64,000 nt of DNA from contig JAVJUV010000086.1 of NCBI GenBank assembly GCA_040220415.1, positions 62,001 through 126,000 of the forward strand. Reading direction: 5' to 3'. Under the pieces are notes generated by a model that worked only from the letters and a program-made list of their open reading frames with translations, did not search any database and was not told where the DNA came from. Below, piece after piece: positions 16,932-24,585 of this stretch; the stretch's first letter is position 1, and the number at the start of each line of letters is the position of its first letter. A program made the position numbers and the translations under genes. This stretch comes from JAVJUV01 sp040220415. GTDB taxonomy: Bacteria; Pseudomonadota; Alphaproteobacteria; Rhodobacterales; Rhodobacteraceae.

Positions 16932-17567
16932 ATGACCGCGACCGCATACCCCCATGGCGCGACGGCGCTTCTCTGCATCGACCCGTACAACGACTTCCTT
17001 GCCGAGGGGGGCAAGATGTGGCCAGCCCTAAGCGAGGTTGCCACGTCGGTTGACCTTCATGCCAACTTGTCCAAGGTCCGTTCGACAGCGCGCAAGGCAG
17101 GGATGCCGATCTTCATCCTGCCGCATCACCGGCACCACGCCACCGACTTTCAGGGTTGGGCACACCTGACTCCGTCGCAGGCTGCGGCGCACGAATACCA
17201 GTTGTTTGCCGAAGGCAGTTGGGGCGGTGAATGGTACGACGGTTTCGGCCCGGAAACCGGCGACATCATCGTCAACGAACATTGGGGGGCGTCCAGCTTC
17301 GCCAATACCGACCTTGACGTGCAGCTGCGACAGCACGGGATCACGCACGTCATCTTCGTCGGGCTGATCGCCAATACCTGCATTGAGACGTCAGCGCGCT
17401 ATGCTGCCGAACTTGGTTATCACGTCACGCTGGTTCGCGATGCGACAGCGGCCATGTCGGTCGAGGCCATGCACGCCGCCCACGAGATCAACGGCCCGAC
17501 CTTTGCCCACGCCATTCTCAGCACGGCAGAGGTGGTGGAGAAACTGGCCGCGGAGCACGCCGCATGA
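16932..17567 (+). CDS. Isochorismatase-fold cysteine hydrolase
   Basis: This is a 211-residue protein of the isochorismatase/YcaC-like fold. It has LLCIDPYNDF with the family Asp17, EHWGASSFANTDLDVQL, and the nucleophile region LIANTCIETSARYAAELGYHVTLV with Cys150. The position usually held by the catalytic lysine reads Asn115 (IIVNEHW), a change also tolerated in this subgroup as far as I recall. Members hydrolyse amides or isochorismate-like compounds; the substrate here is unknown. AAGGA precedes ATG 16932. Its stop overlaps the next start (ATGA). It lies 97 bp after the ior genes, perhaps acting on the ring-oxidation products. Confidence 0.87.
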   Translation: MTATAYPHGATALLCIDPYNDFLAEGGKMWPALSEVATSVDLHANLSKVRSTARKAGMPIFILPHHRHHATDFQGWAHLTPSQAAAHEYQLFAEGSWGGEWYDGFGPETGDIIVNEHWGASSFANTDLDVQLRQHGITHVIFVGLIANTCIETSARYAAELGYHVTLVRDATAAMSVEAMHAAHEINGPTFAHAILSTAEVVEKLAAEHAA

Positions 17568-18100
17568 TCCTCGGGCACGCGGCCACGACCCTTGTCGCGA
17601 AACGCGCTTCACCGGACATGCCCTGGTGGCTGCTTGTGGTCAGCGCCTTTCTGATCGACATCGCGATGTTCACTTTCGTCGGGCTCGGCATCGAGACAAT
17701 GGAACCGACGGGCGGGAAACCAAGCCTATCGAATGCAATCGTTGACATGACGTTCAGCCATCATCTCATCCCCCAGATCGGCTGGACATTGCTGGCCGGT
17801 GCGATCGCGTTTGCGGTGACGAGGCGGCGCATGTTCGCGCTGATCGTCATGGCATTGTCTCTGGGCCACTGGCTGGGCGACCTGGTTGCGGGCTACGGGC
17901 ATCATGTGTTCGGGCCGGATAGCCATCCCATCGGCACGGACTGGTATCATCTGAACCTGCCGGCGGCGCTGACATTCGAGGCTGCTCTTGGTGTCCTTTG
18001 CGTCCTTGTGTTCACCCGCGGGAGATCACTCACGCCGGGCGCACGGCTGGGTCTTGACGGTCTGTTCGGTGTTTTGCCCTTCGCTTTCCTCGTCATCTGA
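17564..18100 (+). CDS. Multi-pass membrane protein, possible membrane-bound hydrolase
   Basis: This 178-residue protein has about five hydrophobic helices. Conserved-looking polar residues are GHAATTLVAKR at the start, FSHHL near residue 66, LGHWLGDLVAGYGHH near 100 and FGPDSHPIG. The repeated His/Asp pairs next to membrane helices recall the YdjM/DUF457 putative metal-dependent hydrolases, but the match is by pattern only. It is translationally coupled to the isochorismatase gene. Function is not assigned. Confidence 0.75.
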   Translation: MILGHAATTLVAKRASPDMPWWLLVVSAFLIDIAMFTFVGLGIETMEPTGGKPSLSNAIVDMTFSHHLIPQIGWTLLAGAIAFAVTRRRMFALIVMALSLGHWLGDLVAGYGHHVFGPDSHPIGTDWYHLNLPAALTFEAALGVLCVLVFTRGRSLTPGARLGLDGLFGVLPFAFLVI

Positions 18101-18217
18101 CCTTAACTCCTAAAATGTTCAGCGCATCAACGGCGAACCACCAAAGCGCCGGAACCAGAGTCCGGGCACTTCGTCACGAAGATAGCCGGATCGATCAGAA
18201 CCCACTCCGGAGGCCAT

Positions 18218-19612
18218 ATGGGTGAGTCTCGCGCCGTCTTTCTCGAGGGCAACCTCTTTCGCCATATCACGGTGATGGCGCTTACCTCGTCGGTGGGGTT
18301 GATCGCGGTTTTTGCAGTCGACTTCATCGACATGGTCTTCATCGCGATGCTGGGCAATGCGGAACTGGCGGCGGCGGTGGGATACGCGGGCGCGATCCTG
18401 TTCTTCACCACCTCCTTCGGCATTGGCATGGCGATTGCGGCGGGCGCGCTGGTGGCCCGCGCCCTAGGACAGGGCGACGCGGATCTGGCCCGCGCGCAGG
18501 CCGCAGCGGCGCTTGTCTGGGGTGTGGTTTTTGGCGCGGCTTTCGCGGCGGCGGTCTGGCTGAACCTGAGCCCGCTGGCGGCGCTGATGGGGGCCACGGG
18601 CGAGACGCTGGATCTGGCAGTTCACTACCTGCAGATCATCGTGCCCAGCCTGCCGTTCCTGATCGTCGGCATGGTGGGCGGCGCGATCTTGCGCGCGCAT
18701 GGCGATGCGCGACGCGCGATGATGGCGACGATCTGGGGCGCGCTGGTCAACGCCGCGCTCGACCCGGTGCTGATCTTCGGCCTCGGGCTCGACCTGACGG
18801 GGGCGGCGCTGGCCAGCGTCGCGGCGCGGCTGGTGATCGCGGGTACCGCGCTGATCCCGATCTTCCGCCACCACGGCGGGCTGGTGCGGCCCGGCATCCC
18901 CGAGATGTCGATCGCCTTCGTGCCCATCGTCACCATCGCCGCCCCTGCGATCCTGACGCAGTTGGCGACGCCCGTGGGACAGGCCGTCGTGACCCGCGCC
19001 ATGGCCAGCTTCGGCGAGGCGGCGGTAGCGGGCATGGCCATCGTCGGCCGGATGACGCCGGTGGCCTTCGGCGTAATCTTCGCGCTGTCGGGCGCCATCG
19101 GGCCGGTGATCGGCCAGAACTTCGGCGCGGGGCGCATGGACCGGGTCCGGCAGGCCTACCGAGACGGGCTGCTATTTTGCGCGATCTTCACCGTGGCAAT
19201 GACGGCGATCCTGTTCGCCCTGAGGGGCCCGATCATCACGCTTTTCGGGGCCGAGGGGGTGATGCGCGACCTGCTGGTCCTGTTCTGCGGCCCGCTGGCC
19301 CTGGCCTTTTTCTTCAACGGAGTGATCTTCGTCTCCAACGCAGCGTTCAACAACATGGGCCATCCGTTCCGGTCCACCTGGATCAACTGGGGGCGGCACA
19401 CACTTGGAACCGTGCCTTTCGTGCTAGCTGGTGGCGCGCTGTTCGGGGCGGCGGGGGTACTGATCGGGCAAGCGGTGGGCGGCGTGATCTTTGCCGGAGT
19501 GGCGGCGCTGATGGTGCGGCGGATGATGGACGGTAAGGCTGAGGCGACCGTGCCGGAAAATCCCTTCGACCGGCAGGCTCGCCTGATGAGCCTGATGCAC
19601 AGGCGCCGGTGA
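18218..19612 (+). CDS. MATE family efflux transporter
   Basis: This 464-residue inner-membrane protein has about twelve helices in two similar halves. The N-terminal FRHITVMALTSSVGLIAVFAVDFIDMVFIAMLG and the mid LILLQLATPVGQAVVTRA-like region (read TQLATPVGQAVVTRA) are typical MATE patterns. It probably exports organic cations or other small molecules in exchange for sodium or protons. ATG 18218 has a perfect GGAGG at 18209-18213. It is the last intact gene of unit II. A separate MATE fragment at 42801-42941 is a different, decayed gene. Confidence 0.9.
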   Translation: MGESRAVFLEGNLFRHITVMALTSSVGLIAVFAVDFIDMVFIAMLGNAELAAAVGYAGAILFFTTSFGIGMAIAAGALVARALGQGDADLARAQAAAALVWGVVFGAAFAAAVWLNLSPLAALMGATGETLDLAVHYLQIIVPSLPFLIVGMVGGAILRAHGDARRAMMATIWGALVNAALDPVLIFGLGLDLTGAALASVAARLVIAGTALIPIFRHHGGLVRPGIPEMSIAFVPIVTIAAPAILTQLATPVGQAVVTRAMASFGEAAVAGMAIVGRMTPVAFGVIFALSGAIGPVIGQNFGAGRMDRVRQAYRDGLLFCAIFTVAMTAILFALRGPIITLFGAEGVMRDLLVLFCGPLALAFFFNGVIFVSNAAFNNMGHPFRSTWINWGRHTLGTVPFVLAGGALFGAAGVLIGQAVGGVIFAGVAALMVRRMMDGKAEATVPENPFDRQARLMSLMHRRR

Positions 19613-19907
19613 CTGAGCGCAGTGGTCTCTTCAATGGGGTGACCGGATTCGATCATCGGAAAAAGGTACGTCGGCGGAAGAGGCCCAGCAGATGCCGCAA
19701 TACGTGTCCCAAGACCAATGCCAGTCAGTCGGATCGCGCCCTGCCACCCGACCGATTGCCTGTTGCCAGAAAGTTGCTTTCTGTACGACCCACGTGTGAC
19801 AGCTCGCCTGCGACCATCAAGTCCATGTTTTCGATAAGCAGGCATGCATTTTAAGTTGGCATCCTCTGCCCGGGAACCGAAATGCCCGCGACGCAGCACG
19901 AAGTTAC
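19613..19907. other. Non-coding stretch before island end B
   Basis: These 295 bases between the MATE stop and the 79-bp repeat show no supportable gene. Open frames on the minus strand here are shadows of the MATE gene running on. No terminator was seen. Confidence 0.5.
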
Positions 19908-19986
19908 GCGATCGAAACATGAACAAATACTGCACACAGCATCGCCCAGCCTGTTGAAATCACTCCCCAATCTCCACCATCCATCA
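19908..19986. repeat. 79-bp island end, copy B
   Basis: It shares GCGATCGAAACATGAACA with copy A (first 18 bases identical), ACTGCACAC, TTGAAAT and the terminal CACCATCCATCA; the length is again exactly 79. After the end the sequence departs from the dusA att core (ATCCATCA then GAGTCAGG), so only the element side of the junction is preserved. It marks the border between units II and III. Confidence 0.78.
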
Positions 19987-20138
19987 GAGTCAGGCGAGTT
20001 GCGCCTATTGGGTTTGGTGCTGCGGTATACTGTCGGAGGGAATGGGCCTGACGTCGAACCATCTCTGCCTAAAACCCATGAAACCAGGGGGCTTTCCATC
20101 AGCAATTTGTGCCTTCGCTGGCAGAACGTCGGGTGCCG

Positions 20139-20540
20139 GCTCTCCAGCCTCGTATACGTGAACAGCCATAGCAGCCATTCAAAGGGTCCCAGCGCGAAAC
20201 GGCCCCGCCAGATCTGCAGCACTCCAATCAGACCGGCCGTCACGGCGAGGGCGATGGCAACTTCGGTCAACCGGTCCACCGCGCCCTAAAGCCCCAGCCC
20301 CTAGCCCGTAGCCCGCAGCCCGCAGCCCGAGAAGATCGTCGAGAGGAAGATCGACTGGCCCGGATAAATGCGCAGGCTCGATCCACCCGCGGCCAGCGCC
20401 CTGGCCATGAGCGGCCCCGGCAGGCCCGAAAATGCTGCGATCAGTCCGAGATACCTACCTGCGCCATATCCAAAGCGGTAACGCGACGATCCTGGGCAGC
20501 AGCACCGCATTGACCATCCCGGCACAACCAAGACCGGCAA
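20139..20540 (-). pseudogene. Remnant of a DUF418/YeiB-like membrane protein
   Basis: Two minus-strand pieces in different frames together resemble the C-terminal part of DUF418 proteins. The first reads LRIYPGQSIFLSTIFSGCGL. The second reads TAGLIGVLQIWRGRFALGPFEWLLWLFTYTR, split here by a gap in frame at a 7-bp tandem repeat. The N-terminal half and the start codon are missing. It sits between island end B and the glycan operon and looks like a leftover of a neighbouring gene cut by insertion. Beyond it, 19987-20138 holds no gene. Confidence 0.65.
20296..20330. repeat. Five tandem 7-bp repeats (AGCCCNN)
   Basis: AGCCCCT, AGCCCGT, AGCCCGC, AGCCCGC and AGCCCGA follow head to tail. The unit is not a multiple of three, and expansion or contraction shifts the frame of the DUF418 remnant it interrupts at the conserved GLGL position. 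This is a likely slippage tract. Confidence 0.8.
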
Positions 20541-20578
20541 CCGCGATGTTCATCGTTCCGGTCATTTGCCCATCCATC

Positions 20579-21148
20579 TCACACCTCCTCCGTCTTGGGC
20601 CGGGCCACCGTGTGCGGGAATTCGAGCGGGACGCATGATCCCGTGCGCGGCCGGTAGTCTCGGCTTCGGCAGGCAGCGTCAAAAGACAGTCCGCCGAGCA
20701 CTCCCCAAAGCAAGCGATTAATCCAAAAATGACCCACAATCGCGCCGACCGCCTCGCTACGACCCGTCAGAAGCCGCGCCACTTCCCCTGCCCGATCCCA
20801 GACATCGCGCAAGGACTCGCCGCCAGGAACAGGGGTTGCGGCATGGCTTTTGCGCAGGCTCAGCCCAAGGCTGGACTTGTCCCGTCCCTCATAATCACCG
20901 AAGTCGATTTCCATCATCGCGGCTGTTTCGAACGGGGTCAGGCAAAGCCGACGCGCCAAAGGTTGGGCTGTCTCGACAGCACGCGAGAGCGGGCTGGTGA
21001 GGATGAAAGACACCGGTTCGGATGCCAGCTGGTCGGCGATGTCGCGAGCCTGCCCGCGCCCATGGGCCGTCAAGGGCACGTCGCTTCGGCCTGCATAGGT
21101 TCGCCCACTGGTGACGGTTTCGCCATGACGGATCAGGAAGAGCTTCAC
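20579..21148 (-). CDS. Histidine phosphatase family protein
   Basis: The protein is 189 residues from GTG 21148, which overlaps the stop of the glycosyltransferase gene upstream (GTGA); ATG 21181 is an in-frame alternative. VKLFLIRHGET carries the phosphohistidine His8, and AIVGHFWINRLL carries the second active-site histidine of the RHG (phosphoglycerate-mutase-like) superfamily. Related enzymes remove phosphate from sugars, cobalamin precursors or proteins. As the last gene of an operon with two kinase-like proteins, it may reverse or finish a phosphorylation step on the glycan precursor. That role is inferred. Confidence 0.87.
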   Translation of the reverse strand: MKLFLIRHGETVTSGRTYAGRSDVPLTAHGRGQARDIADQLASEPVSFILTSPLSRAVETAQPLARRLCLTPFETAAMMEIDFGDYEGRDKSSLGLSLRKSHAATPVPGGESLRDVWDRAGEVARLLTGRSEAVGAIVGHFWINRLLWGVLGGLSFDAACRSRDYRPRTGSCVPLEFPHTVARPKTEEV

Positions 21149-22242
21149 GCCGTCCTCGCGATCCGTTCGTAGATGGTGCAAACGCGGCTGGCGGTCTTGG
21201 TCCAGTCGAACCGGGCCGACTGAATGCGTCCCCGCTGGGCCATGCCTGTCCTACGCTCCGCGTCATCAAGCAAAGATGCCATTGCCTCGGCAAGGGCATC
21301 GGGATCGTCGGGCGGAAGCAACAGTCCTGCGCCGCCCAGAACGTCGGGTATGCCGCCGACATTGCTGGCGATGACGGGCACTCCAGCGGCCATGGCTTCG
21401 GCAAGCATCAGCCCGAAGCCTTCCCAACGGGACGGTGCGGCCAACAGATCAAGTGCGGCCAGCATGTCGGCCATATCATCTCGGTGGCCCGCAAAGTGGA
21501 TATGATCGTCAAGGCCTGCCTCGGATATCCGCGTATTCATGCGGGTCAGAAGATCCTTGTCCTCGGCATCTCCGATCACCACGAAACGCGTTCCTGGCAA
21601 TTCCTTTGCGGTGGCAGCCGCCGCCGCGACAAAGGTATCGATCCCCTTCTGGTGGCAGACCCTACCGACCATACCAATAAGAAGTGCATCAGCCGGTACA
21701 CCCAATGCGGCGCGACCGGTGGCCCGGTTTCCACCGGTCACGCGCCGCCGGTCGATGCCGTTTTCGGCCAGTTCGCAGACCATACCGACGCAGTCCGCCA
21801 CATGGCGGGCGACCGCCGAGGACACCGCGATCCCGGCATCTGTCACCGCGGCCAGCTTGCGTTCGACACACAGGGATTCTGCGTCCCACTTGTCGCTGTA
21901 TTCGTTGTGGTAATGGGCGACGATCTTCAGCTCGAAGGGCCGCAGGACGGCGCCCGCCATGCGGCCATAGAGATTGGGGCGGAACGAGTGGGTGTGCAGG
22001 ATGTCGATCCTGTGACGATCGAGAAATGCAACCAGTTCCGTCATCGCCGTGGCCTTGCTGGCGCTGGTGGCGGCGCAACGCGGGATGTCCAGATCGGCCA
22101 ACAGATCGGGGCCTTCGCCCGCTTTCATGTAGAAAACATGTGGCGCGATGCGGCTGCGATCCATATGGCGCACGAGCGCGTCAACCACGCGCGGTACCCC
22201 GCCCCGACCCGGGGAGTTCAGGACGTGGGCGACCCGAAGCAT
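21145..22242 (-). CDS. Glycosyltransferase family 4
   Basis: This 365-residue GT-B fold enzyme starts at ATG 22242 (MLRVAHVLNSPGRGGVPRVV), overlapping the upstream stop by 4 bases. The acceptor-side N-terminal domain is followed by the donor-binding C-terminal domain with GMVGRVCHQKGID and the E-x7-E region PSRWEGFGLMLAEAMAAGVPVIAS. It transfers a sugar from a nucleotide donor to a growing glycan on the cytoplasmic face. It is one of three GT4 enzymes in this operon; donor and linkage are unknown. Confidence 0.92.
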   Translation of the reverse strand: MLRVAHVLNSPGRGGVPRVVDALVRHMDRSRIAPHVFYMKAGEGPDLLADLDIPRCAATSASKATAMTELVAFLDRHRIDILHTHSFRPNLYGRMAGAVLRPFELKIVAHYHNEYSDKWDAESLCVERKLAAVTDAGIAVSSAVARHVADCVGMVCELAENGIDRRRVTGGNRATGRAALGVPADALLIGMVGRVCHQKGIDTFVAAAAATAKELPGTRFVVIGDAEDKDLLTRMNTRISEAGLDDHIHFAGHRDDMADMLAALDLLAAPSRWEGFGLMLAEAMAAGVPVIASNVGGIPDVLGGAGLLLPPDDPDALAEAMASLLDDAERRTGMAQRGRIQSARFDWTKTASRVCTIYERIARTA

Positions 22243-23396
22243 CAGCGCAGACGCTCCAGAATGGCCATGACGGACTGCGTCATGCCCGTTGCCGGACGCT
22301 GGGCATAGAACTTGGCCAGCCGCACCGCGACGACGCCGAGGCACCAGTCGAAATCCGGCCCAGCATAGGCGCGCACCTTGGCGCTGGCGGCCTCGGCGAC
22401 TGGACGCGGCAGGCGTCCTTCGATTTCCGCCTGCCAAAGCCTTCCGTGGAGCTGCGCCAGGTCATAGTCGGGCAGTCCCATCGACACACTTTCGGTGTCG
22501 ATCAGCGTCACGCGGTCCGCATCGAGGAACAGATGTTCAAGCTTCATGTCGCCATGGATCGGAGCTACGGCACTCTCGGGCATTGAGCCTTCAAGCCCCG
22601 CGGCGATATCTGCCGCAGCGCCAGCGCAGGCCGGGGCCGTCACGGCGATGAAGTCCGCGCTTTCCCGGGCCCGCAGGAGCAGCTGGTCTGGCCCCATCTG
22701 ACGCTCGGGCCTGATCGGGGCCTGCCAGAAGGAGCGCAGAGCTGTCATGGCTCGGTCGAGCACAGAAAGGTTCGGGGCCTGCGCCAGAGCCGTGTCCAGT
22801 GGGATGCCGGTTGCCGCCTCATAGGCGATGGCGCTGACCTCGTGATCCCAGCCCAGTACCTTGGCGACGGATACATCAGAACGGGCAAGCGCACCTTGCA
22901 TGGTCCTGTTCGTTGCGCATAACTGAACCGGATCATCGTCATTGATAAGCTTCACGAAAGCAGGCGGATGGCCTTGCAAGGTGCAGCGGAACGTGCAGGA
23001 CAGGCCCGGGCGATAGCGCAAGAGTTGCGGCTTCCCATGCGCTTTATGCCCCGTGAGCCTTGGGATCACTGCCTCGAAATCATCCAGAAAGTCTCTGATC
23101 TGAGGCATCCGATGGTCGTTTGGAAAGGCTTCGAACAGGGCCTGTGCCTTTGGGTCGTACCGCGCGGTCTTCTTGTTGCGCCGGGCAAGTCGCCTGGCTT
23201 TGTCGCCCTTGAAGAACCACAAGGTGCCTTCTTTGCGTGCGCCTCCGGACCGGGCCGCGATGTGCAGGATCGCCCGCTTGCCAGCGCGGTAGCGCAGGCG
23301 AAGCAGATCGACTTCATCGGCACCGGTGATCGCCCGAAGGCGGTCCTGGGTCAGATCGGCCAAGCCCGGAAGATGGGCATCCTCAATTCCGAGCAT
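22242..23396 (-). CDS. APH-fold phosphotransferase
   Basis: This 384-residue protein has an aminoglycoside-phosphotransferase/choline-kinase fold in its C-terminal two thirds. The catalytic loop is HGDMKLEHLFLD, where the Brenner-motif asparagine position is His. The metal-binding segment reads LIDTESVSMG instead of the usual DFD/DWE. The N-terminal region (GTLWFFKGDKARRLARR...) carries basic residues. Its start overlaps the stop of the next kinase-like gene by 14 bases. The likely substrate is a small alcohol or sugar hydroxyl on a glycan precursor; antibiotic resistance is unlikely given the operon. The altered motif residues leave activity to be tested. Confidence 0.82.
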   Translation of the reverse strand: MLGIEDAHLPGLADLTQDRLRAITGADEVDLLRLRYRAGKRAILHIAARSGGARKEGTLWFFKGDKARRLARRNKKTARYDPKAQALFEAFPNDHRMPQIRDFLDDFEAVIPRLTGHKAHGKPQLLRYRPGLSCTFRCTLQGHPPAFVKLINDDDPVQLCATNRTMQGALARSDVSVAKVLGWDHEVSAIAYEAATGIPLDTALAQAPNLSVLDRAMTALRSFWQAPIRPERQMGPDQLLLRARESADFIAVTAPACAGAAADIAAGLEGSMPESAVAPIHGDMKLEHLFLDADRVTLIDTESVSMGLPDYDLAQLHGRLWQAEIEGRLPRPVAEAASAKVRAYAGPDFDWCLGVVAVRLAKFYAQRPATGMTQSVMAILERLR

Positions 23397-24585
23397 CGAT
23401 ACGGGCCTCCTGGATCAGGCGGTCAAGCGTTGGGTCTGGCGTGGACGTGAAGGCATAGATCATTGCAAGGCGCAGAAGTGCCGCACGGCGCCATAGGGCG
23501 ATACCGGGATCCCGCAGATGCGACCGCAGCGCCGTTTCATCCAGCCCTGCAAGGAACAGGTGTGCCAAGAGGTTGCCTGCGTCCAGCGCGGGGTCCGACA
23601 GGCACAGGGTGTCGAAGTCCAACAGCCCGGCGACACCGTCCGAAATCAGGATCTGCTTTTCATGCAAATCCCGGTGGCACGGGCGCAGAGGCGCATCAGT
23701 GCGCTGGAGCGCTGCGCAGACCTGCGCCATCGGAGGCGAAACCCGAGTTGCAATATCCGGTCGCCAGCGTTGGCATCTGTCCAGCCAATCCAGCAAGAGC
23801 CGTGCTTCATCCGCGCCGGTATGGACGGGCAATCCGGCAGGGTCCAGCGCTTGGAGGGCATTGATTGCCCGCGCCGTGGCGGCGCCGTCGGCGGCTTTGA
23901 AATCAGGAGGGGAGCCCGGAAGGACCCCGAAGAAGGACGCGCCGATCTCCGGCATAGCTCCAAGCGGCTCCGGAATGCGCAGGTCGGATTGTCCCTCAAG
24001 ACTGTTCCAGAGCGTGCAATGCAGAGCCAGACGACCCTGCCCATCGTTGCTCTTGATCGCGCGTAGGCGGGCATAGATCACGCTTTCGAACGACTTCAGC
24101 CGCAATACGGCGCGTTTGCCCAATCTGTGCGCTACCAGTTCGACTTCAACGTTCCCCGGTTCCCGACCGCACACGGTTTGAAATCTGTCCCGAGCAAAAG
24201 ACGGATCATGGAGCAGGCGCAACCCGGGAAGGCGCTCGTCCAGCCCCGGTCGCCGCAGCACCAATCCGGCGCTTTCGACAACGCGTATTGCGGTCTCATC
24301 CAAGCCTGTTTTCTGCCCGTTTCGGCTTTTGGCGAGGCTGAACCGAGCCCGACCGGCGTGGCCCTGTGGGTCCTCGGGACAATGCTCGGCGAGAATGGGA
24401 TACGCGCGACCATCGGGCATCATGGCACGAAGCACCAGTTGCACAGGGCGCTTGCTGGGAAAATGGGTTCGCTCCAGATCGATGCGCCGGGGACGTCGGC
24501 CCAGCACGTCGCCGATCGCGTCGCCAACTTGCGGGCTTTGCCAGGCGTCCAGAAAGGACGGCACGGTTTCACATGCGGCGCTCAT
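23383..24585 (-). CDS. APH-fold phosphotransferase, second copy
   Basis: This 400-residue protein has a kinase-like C-terminal domain. CHRDLHEKQILI provides the catalytic Asp (motif asparagine replaced by Gln), and LLDFDTLCLSDPALDAGNLLAHL the metal-binding Asp. The N-terminal 150 residues are less conserved. ATG 24585 overlaps the stop of the ABC exporter gene (ATGA). It lies next to another APH-fold protein with the same motif departure, and a third is encoded at 34066-34752, which suggests a shared kinase subfamily serving this locus. Confidence 0.85.
   Translation of the reverse strand: MSAACETVPSFLDAWQSPQVGDAIGDVLGRRPRRIDLERTHFPSKRPVQLVLRAMMPDGRAYPILAEHCPEDPQGHAGRARFSLAKSRNGQKTGLDETAIRVVESAGLVLRRPGLDERLPGLRLLHDPSFARDRFQTVCGREPGNVEVELVAHRLGKRAVLRLKSFESVIYARLRAIKSNDGQGRLALHCTLWNSLEGQSDLRIPEPLGAMPEIGASFFGVLPGSPPDFKAADGAATARAINALQALDPAGLPVHTGADEARLLLDWLDRCQRWRPDIATRVSPPMAQVCAALQRTDAPLRPCHRDLHEKQILISDGVAGLLDFDTLCLSDPALDAGNLLAHLFLAGLDETALRSHLRDPGIALWRRAALLRLAMIYAFTSTPDPTLDRLIQEARIDARN

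Noticed and set aside
22242..24585. Aminoglycoside resistance genes
   Set aside because: The fold is shared, but the motifs differ from resistance enzymes and both genes are embedded by overlaps in a glycan-type operon.
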